From assembly GCA_001898405.1 (NCBI GenBank), contig MKTW01000019.1, forward strand, positions 1,368-65,367: a stretch of 64,000 nucleotides of DNA, given 5' to 3'. Below the pieces are notes generated by a model. The model saw only the letters and a list, made by a program, of their open reading frames with translations, did no database searches and was not told where the DNA came from. Below, in pieces: positions 60,186 through 64,000 of the stretch; within the stretch, counting starts at the first letter, position 1, and the number at the start of each line of letters is the position of its first letter. Both the position numbers and the translations under genes were made by a program. This DNA is from Sphingobacteriales bacterium 44-61. Lineage in GTDB: Bacteria; Bacteroidota; Bacteroidia; Chitinophagales; Chitinophagaceae.

Positions 60186-61883
60186 TCACTTATTCTTAAT
60201 TCCGGCCGATTCCTTGATCCCTGTATATAGCGACTTCCAGGAAAGATGGAAAATGGAACGATGTTTATCCCGTTTAAAATTGACATGTGCTGTCCGCACT
60301 TCATCTTTCTTCCCCGAAGGATTGGAGTTTTTGATGGCAATATTAGCAGCGAAACTGGCCAGCTTTTTCTTTTCCAGTTTACGGGTTTCCTCATCCTTCT
60401 GAAGAAGGGATACCTTCAGGTCTTTGTACAGTAGTTTCACATCACCTGTCATATTGGAGCTATTACCAGCCAGGTTGAAAGAAAGGGAATTGATCCTTCC
60501 ATTTTCAATCCGTGCAGGCGCCATCGGAACGGTCAGGGCGTTCACCTGGGTAGCATCCATTGCACCAAGATTGCCAGTAATATCAAAGCGCCCATCAGGG
60601 TTAAACAGGTAGAATTTCCATATCACCCGCAATGGCGCTTTATTGAGGAAACGCGTACGGATATCAACTGTAAGTGTATTATTGACAGCAGCTGCATCCT
60701 GCCGGTTAGTCAGATTGGTGATCACAGCGTTCGTCTGATAAAACTGCACTTTACCTGCCTGCCTCGAAATAACAGCCCTTTCTTTATACTCAATAAATGT
60801 ATTGGCAAGAACCAGCTTTTTCAACCGGAATGGTACAGGTATTTTTAAGAGTGATTGATGAGGGAATATTTTTACTGGCCCTCTTATCCCACTCTTATAA
60901 CCCAGATCACGATATATCTTAAAAGAAGCTGTTTCCACTTTAATACTGTCTGCAAAAATCTCTTCGTTGAACAGTGCAGGGAAATCCATATTACTGATGG
61001 TTATTCCTTTTATAGAAAAATCGAACCGGTCTTCCTGCCTCGGAAGGCTCCTGATAAATGCGTCTTCCGCCAATAATGGATCTATATGAAAGCCGCCGAT
61101 GCGGACCTGTTTACTTGTCGAATTAAGATGCACGCTATCAAGCCCAAATAAATAAGGTTTCTCCCTGGATTTCCAGGAAATGCCTGAAGCCCGGATATCT
61201 GCCTGTTTAGAAAAGAACAGCCGTGTAGTGTCTGCCCAGGCAGTACTGTCAACCATCACATCCTGCAACTGAACAGATGTATGTTTCAATTCCACTTTGA
61301 TTTCCCCGGTTTTAATATCCCGGGTGGTAATGCTTGCATTACTGATCAGCAGTGAATCAATTTTTATCAGGTTGAGATCGCCAAGTATTTCTTCATATAC
61401 TTCTTTGGTAGGCACATTGCGGGCCGAATCCCTGCCGGCATAAGTGTAAATGATATCAATAACAGGATTGATGATCTGCAAGTTTTTCCCCACTATTTCT
61501 TTATTCAATAAAGCCCGGGGTGTTTTTACCCCTGATACAATAATGGAGGGGATATGGATCTTCAAAAGGGCAGGAGGAGTGCTGCCTGCTTCCTGCATGG
61601 CTTTGTATTTTGCCGGATCATATTGTATGGAAAAATTGGTAACAACGAGATCACCAGCCACTTCATCCATAGCCAGCTTATCATAATGCACCTGGTAAAG
61701 CCCTTTACTTTTTTTACGGACCGCATCTTCCAGCTTGGTGCGGACGATTTGCTTGCGGTAAAAGCTCCAGTATACCAGGGCTCCGGCGCTTATCGCTAAC
61801 AGACCAATAACAATACCAAAAAAGATGATCTTCCCCTTTGGTGTTGAGGTCGCTTTACTGATTTTATTTGTTATGGCCCGCAT
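60186..61883 (-). CDS. AsmA/DUF748-like envelope protein
   Basis: About 565 residues: a short cytoplasmic N terminus, one membrane helix (IIFFGIVIGLLAISAGALVY) and a long beta-rich periplasmic part. Blocks such as VHYDKLAMDEVAGDLVVTNF, IDSLLISNASITTRDI and LTVDIRTRFLNKAPLRVIWK resemble AsmA/DUF748 proteins, which form bridge-like lipid-transfer structures or influence outer-membrane assembly. The match is by overall pattern, not by a single motif. It is divergent from the AI-2E-type exporter gene. Confidence 0.65.
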   Translation of the reverse strand: MRAITNKISKATSTPKGKIIFFGIVIGLLAISAGALVYWSFYRKQIVRTKLEDAVRKKSKGLYQVHYDKLAMDEVAGDLVVTNFSIQYDPAKYKAMQEAGSTPPALLKIHIPSIIVSGVKTPRALLNKEIVGKNLQIINPVIDIIYTYAGRDSARNVPTKEVYEEILGDLNLIKIDSLLISNASITTRDIKTGEIKVELKHTSVQLQDVMVDSTAWADTTRLFFSKQADIRASGISWKSREKPYLFGLDSVHLNSTSKQVRIGGFHIDPLLAEDAFIRSLPRQEDRFDFSIKGITISNMDFPALFNEEIFADSIKVETASFKIYRDLGYKSGIRGPVKIFPHQSLLKIPVPFRLKKLVLANTFIEYKERAVISRQAGKVQFYQTNAVITNLTNRQDAAAVNNTLTVDIRTRFLNKAPLRVIWKFYLFNPDGRFDITGNLGAMDATQVNALTVPMAPARIENGRINSLSFNLAGNSSNMTGDVKLLYKDLKVSLLQKDEETRKLEKKKLASFAANIAIKNSNPSGKKDEVRTAHVNFKRDKHRSIFHLSWKSLYTGIKESAGIKNK

Positions 61884-61965
61884 ATCCCTGTAAAACAATT
61901 TCTGTTCCAGTGTTCAGGAAAGCCGATCGAAAAATTCAATACCTTAGTATTACTATAGTATCATT

Positions 61966-63036
61966 ATGCCTACATTCAACGACCGGATCAGACAGGTACT
62001 TCTTTTATCCATCATTATTTTACTGGCCTATCTTGTTATTATCGAATTGCAGGTTTTTCTTCCCGGCCTGCTGGGCGCCCTTACCTTATATATCCTCAGC
62101 CGGGCCAATTACTTCCAGTTGATCTATAACCGTAAATGGAAAAAAGGATGGGCCGCAGGCCTGTTCATCATATATTATTTATTCCTGCTTGGCCTCCCCA
62201 TTTACCTGGCTATTACATTGATCAGCCCCAAGATCAATGCATTCCTTGCCGATCCCAACTCGATGGTCAATGCTGCCAAACATTCGCTTGAAACAATACA
62301 GGAAAAAATTGGCGTCACAATAGTTTCCGAAGCCACACTGACCAATTCATTAAGTAAGCTGACCACTTTTATTCCTGGCGTATTGAACAGTACGGCCAAC
62401 CTGATCAGCAACCTGGCTATCATGCTTTTTATTTTATACAATATGCTGGTGAACGGAAGGGAGATTGAAAGGCTGCTTAACCAGGTTATCCCGTTGAAGC
62501 AGGAGAACATTAATATGCTGGCCGCTGAAACAAAAAAAATGGTGCGGGCTAACGCATTGGGCATTCCCCTGATCTCCATTATACAGGGGCTGGTGGCTAC
62601 GCTTGGCTATTTCATTTTTGGTGTAAGCGAATGGGGGTTATGGGGATTTCTAACCGGGGCCTTTGCATTTTTTCCTGTGGTAGGAACAATGATAGTATGG
62701 GTGCCGTTGGTAATATACATGTTTGCCGTTGGTGATACCTGGAATGCAACATGGCTGGTATTATACAGTGCTATTGTAACCGGGAATGTGGATTATATAG
62801 CAAGGATCACTTTATTGAAAAGAATGGGTGATGTGCATCCGGTGATCACTATTCTGGGAGTGATCGTGGGGCTTGGGTTATTCGGATTTATCGGTTTAAT
62901 ATTCGGGCCTTTACTGATCAGTTACATTATTGTTCTATTCAGGATATACATGAACGAGTTTGTAAACAAGAGCACTGTTGTTGAGGTGGTGGAGAACAAA
63001 AAGGGAACAGAAGAAGGAGGAGGCGGACAACAATAG
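61966..63036 (+). CDS. AI-2E family transporter (PerM/YdiK-like)
   Basis: A 356-residue membrane protein of the AI-2E exporter superfamily with about seven to eight helices. Typical stretches are LLSIIILLAYLVIIELQVFLPGLLG at the start, the soluble middle part (NAAKHSLETIQEKIG), and the conserved GLVATLGYFIFGV, AFFPVVGTMIVWVPLVIYMF, IVTGNVDYIARITLLKRMG and the end block ILGVIVGLGLFGFIGLIFGP. Some members export AI-2, others are Na+/H+ antiporters, so the cargo is unknown. A 60-bp palindrome follows the stop. Confidence 0.92.
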   Translation: MPTFNDRIRQVLLLSIIILLAYLVIIELQVFLPGLLGALTLYILSRANYFQLIYNRKWKKGWAAGLFIIYYLFLLGLPIYLAITLISPKINAFLADPNSMVNAAKHSLETIQEKIGVTIVSEATLTNSLSKLTTFIPGVLNSTANLISNLAIMLFILYNMLVNGREIERLLNQVIPLKQENINMLAAETKKMVRANALGIPLISIIQGLVATLGYFIFGVSEWGLWGFLTGAFAFFPVVGTMIVWVPLVIYMFAVGDTWNATWLVLYSAIVTGNVDYIARITLLKRMGDVHPVITILGVIVGLGLFGFIGLIFGPLLISYIIVLFRIYMNEFVNKSTVVEVVENKKGTEEGGGGQQ

Positions 63037-63041
63037 TACAT

Positions 63042-63101
63042 CCTTCCCGTCTTCCCGCCTTACCGGTAAGTTTTTACCGGTAAGGCGGGAAGACGGGAAG
63101 G
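63042..63101. repeat. 60-bp palindrome, copy 2 of the dispersed element
   Basis: Perfect 28-bp arms (63042-63069/63074-63101) with a GTTT loop. It matches the palindrome at 7687-7748 and shares the flank GTACATCC. One base pair is missing from the stem on both arms relative to copy 1. Confidence 0.85.
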
Positions 63102-63129
63102 GGTCGTTTTGGAAACAAACTGTTCTAAT

Positions 63130-63173
63130 AAATAAGAGAGCCTATCTATTTGTGTAGATAGGCTCTCTTATTT
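63130..63173. terminator. Bidirectional terminator before the BI-1 gene end
   Basis: A perfect 19-bp stem (arms 63130-63148 and 63155-63173, core GAGAGCCTATC) with loop TTTGTG and A/T-rich ends. It lies between two convergent genes. Confidence 0.85.
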
Positions 63174-63193
63174 GTTGGAGTATATTAAGTCTG

Positions 63194-63946
63194 TTAGTTC
63201 CTGTTCAGTTTAGACAGCAAGCGCAATATTTCAAGGTACAACCATACTAATGTTACCAGTAAGCCAAAGGCGCTGTACCATTCCATGTATTTGGCTGCTT
63301 TCATTTCCACGCCTTTTTCGATTGTATCGAAGTTGAGCAGGAGGTTAAGTGAAGCGAGGCCGACCACGAGAACAGAAAAGCCGATTCCGATTGGGGTAGC
63401 AGCATTGGTAAAAGAGCCTATCGGAGATCCCATGGCGAGATAGGTGATCCATTGAACAAGGTAGAACAGGCCCAGAGCAGCAGTGGCGATCACTACGATC
63501 ATACGGAACCTGCCGGTTACTTTGATGATGCGGTAGCGATAGATCAGGAACATTACCAGTGTTACCAGCAAGGTGAGTGCTACAGCCTGCATGGGCAGTC
63601 CGGGAAACTTATAATCGTATATCGCGGAAATGGTGCCTACAAAAAAGCCTTCCATAATAGCATAACCAGGGGCGATATAAGGAGACCATTGTTTTTTGAA
63701 TACCATTACGAGGGCCAGGGCCAATCCGCCAAATACGCCGATCAGCAGCAATGGCATGGGATCACTTCCTTTGTTGAACTGGCTCCAGGAAAAAATAGTG
63801 GACCCAGACATCATCAATAACAGGAAACCCAGCTTATTCAGGGTTCCTTTGATCGTCATTTCCTGTCCGGTGCCAATACCCTGAAAAATAGTGCCTTCGT
63901 ACGATTTTTCCTGTAGGGTTGGATTACTTGATTTAAATAAAGCCAT
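63194..63946 (-). CDS. Bax inhibitor-1/YccA-family membrane protein
   Basis: A 250-residue protein with seven membrane helices after an N-terminal cytoplasmic part (MALFKSSNPTLQEKSYEG). It matches the bacterial Bax-inhibitor-1-like branch of the TMBIM superfamily: MTIKGTLNKLGFLLLMMSGS, YAIMEGFFVGTISAIYDYKF, and C-terminal IEKGVEMKAAKYMEWYSAFG with LLVTLVWLYLEILRLLSKL. Relatives act as pH-sensitive calcium leak channels. It is convergent with the AI-2E-type gene. Confidence 0.93.
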   Translation of the reverse strand: MALFKSSNPTLQEKSYEGTIFQGIGTGQEMTIKGTLNKLGFLLLMMSGSTIFSWSQFNKGSDPMPLLLIGVFGGLALALVMVFKKQWSPYIAPGYAIMEGFFVGTISAIYDYKFPGLPMQAVALTLLVTLVMFLIYRYRIIKVTGRFRMIVVIATAALGLFYLVQWITYLAMGSPIGSFTNAATPIGIGFSVLVVGLASLNLLLNFDTIEKGVEMKAAKYMEWYSAFGLLVTLVWLYLEILRLLSKLNRN

Positions 63947-64000
63947 AGTGGTATATTTTCAGCCAAATTATATAAAAAAAACGGTTTTTCTTAGTGTCTC

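Overview
The window comes from a member of the Bacteroidota, most likely the Chitinophagaceae or a close relative. The evidence is a type IX secretion (T9SS) surface locus with a gliding-motility-type C-terminal domain, SprF/PorP and a PorE/SprE-like protein; a promoter of the Bacteroidota type (TTTG, 19 bp, TAnnTTTG) in front of the only tRNA; LytS/LytTR two-component pairs; lone MacB/FtsX-type permeases; and many families typical of this group. No species can be named. There is no rRNA, prophage, insertion sequence or CRISPR array.

Layout. 0.3-9 kb is housekeeping: rocD with a VIT1-type transporter, ispE with a bifunctional nuclease, etfBA, a TPR protein with tilS, then rhomboid and rlmH. 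9-12 kb holds a catalytic/non-catalytic M16 peptidase pair, followed by tRNA-Arg(ACG). 12-20 kb has a LytTR two-component system divergent from a secreted GH13 enzyme, with two lipoproteins, an LVIVD-repeat lipoprotein and a small exported protein. 20-21 kb is a small accessory module: a frameshifted DUF6934-like gene and a 61-residue partner behind a palindrome. 21-29 kb has an orphan FtsX/MacB permease divergent from a second LytS/LytTR pair, a CocE/NonD hydrolase and a cytoplasmic GH13 amylase.

29-37 kb is a dense run of small stress-type genes: SPW-like membrane protein, dodecin, lysine-rich DUF6496, DUF4142, DUF6766, YciF-like DUF892, an iron permease-family protein and several microproteins. 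With them sits a regulator that looks like a sigma-54 activator but has lost the ATPase and sigma-54 contact motifs. 37-50 kb is the surface locus: an orphan NarL-type regulator convergent with a three-gene operon encoding a 2731-residue adhesin with six and a half 160-residue repeats, SprF/PorP, and a PorE-like protein with two OmpA domains. 50-56 kb is a small glycan locus (AraC regulator, PhyH dioxygenase, GH127, GH13) without SusC/SusD. 56-64 kb returns to mixed genes: MBL hydrolase, SnoaL-like and DinB proteins, an AraC fragment-like regulator, an AsmA-like protein, an AI-2E-type exporter and a BI-1 protein.

The most unusual signals are non-coding: a tandemly duplicated element at 57.3-57.8 kb that looks like two small-RNA genes; two near-identical 60-bp palindromes 55 kb apart with a compensated base-pair difference; phased direct repeats with 21-22 bp periods upstream of both LytTR systems; and four copies of TACCAGT in both orientations upstream of the adhesin. 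All functional calls rest on motif recognition by eye; no database search was run.
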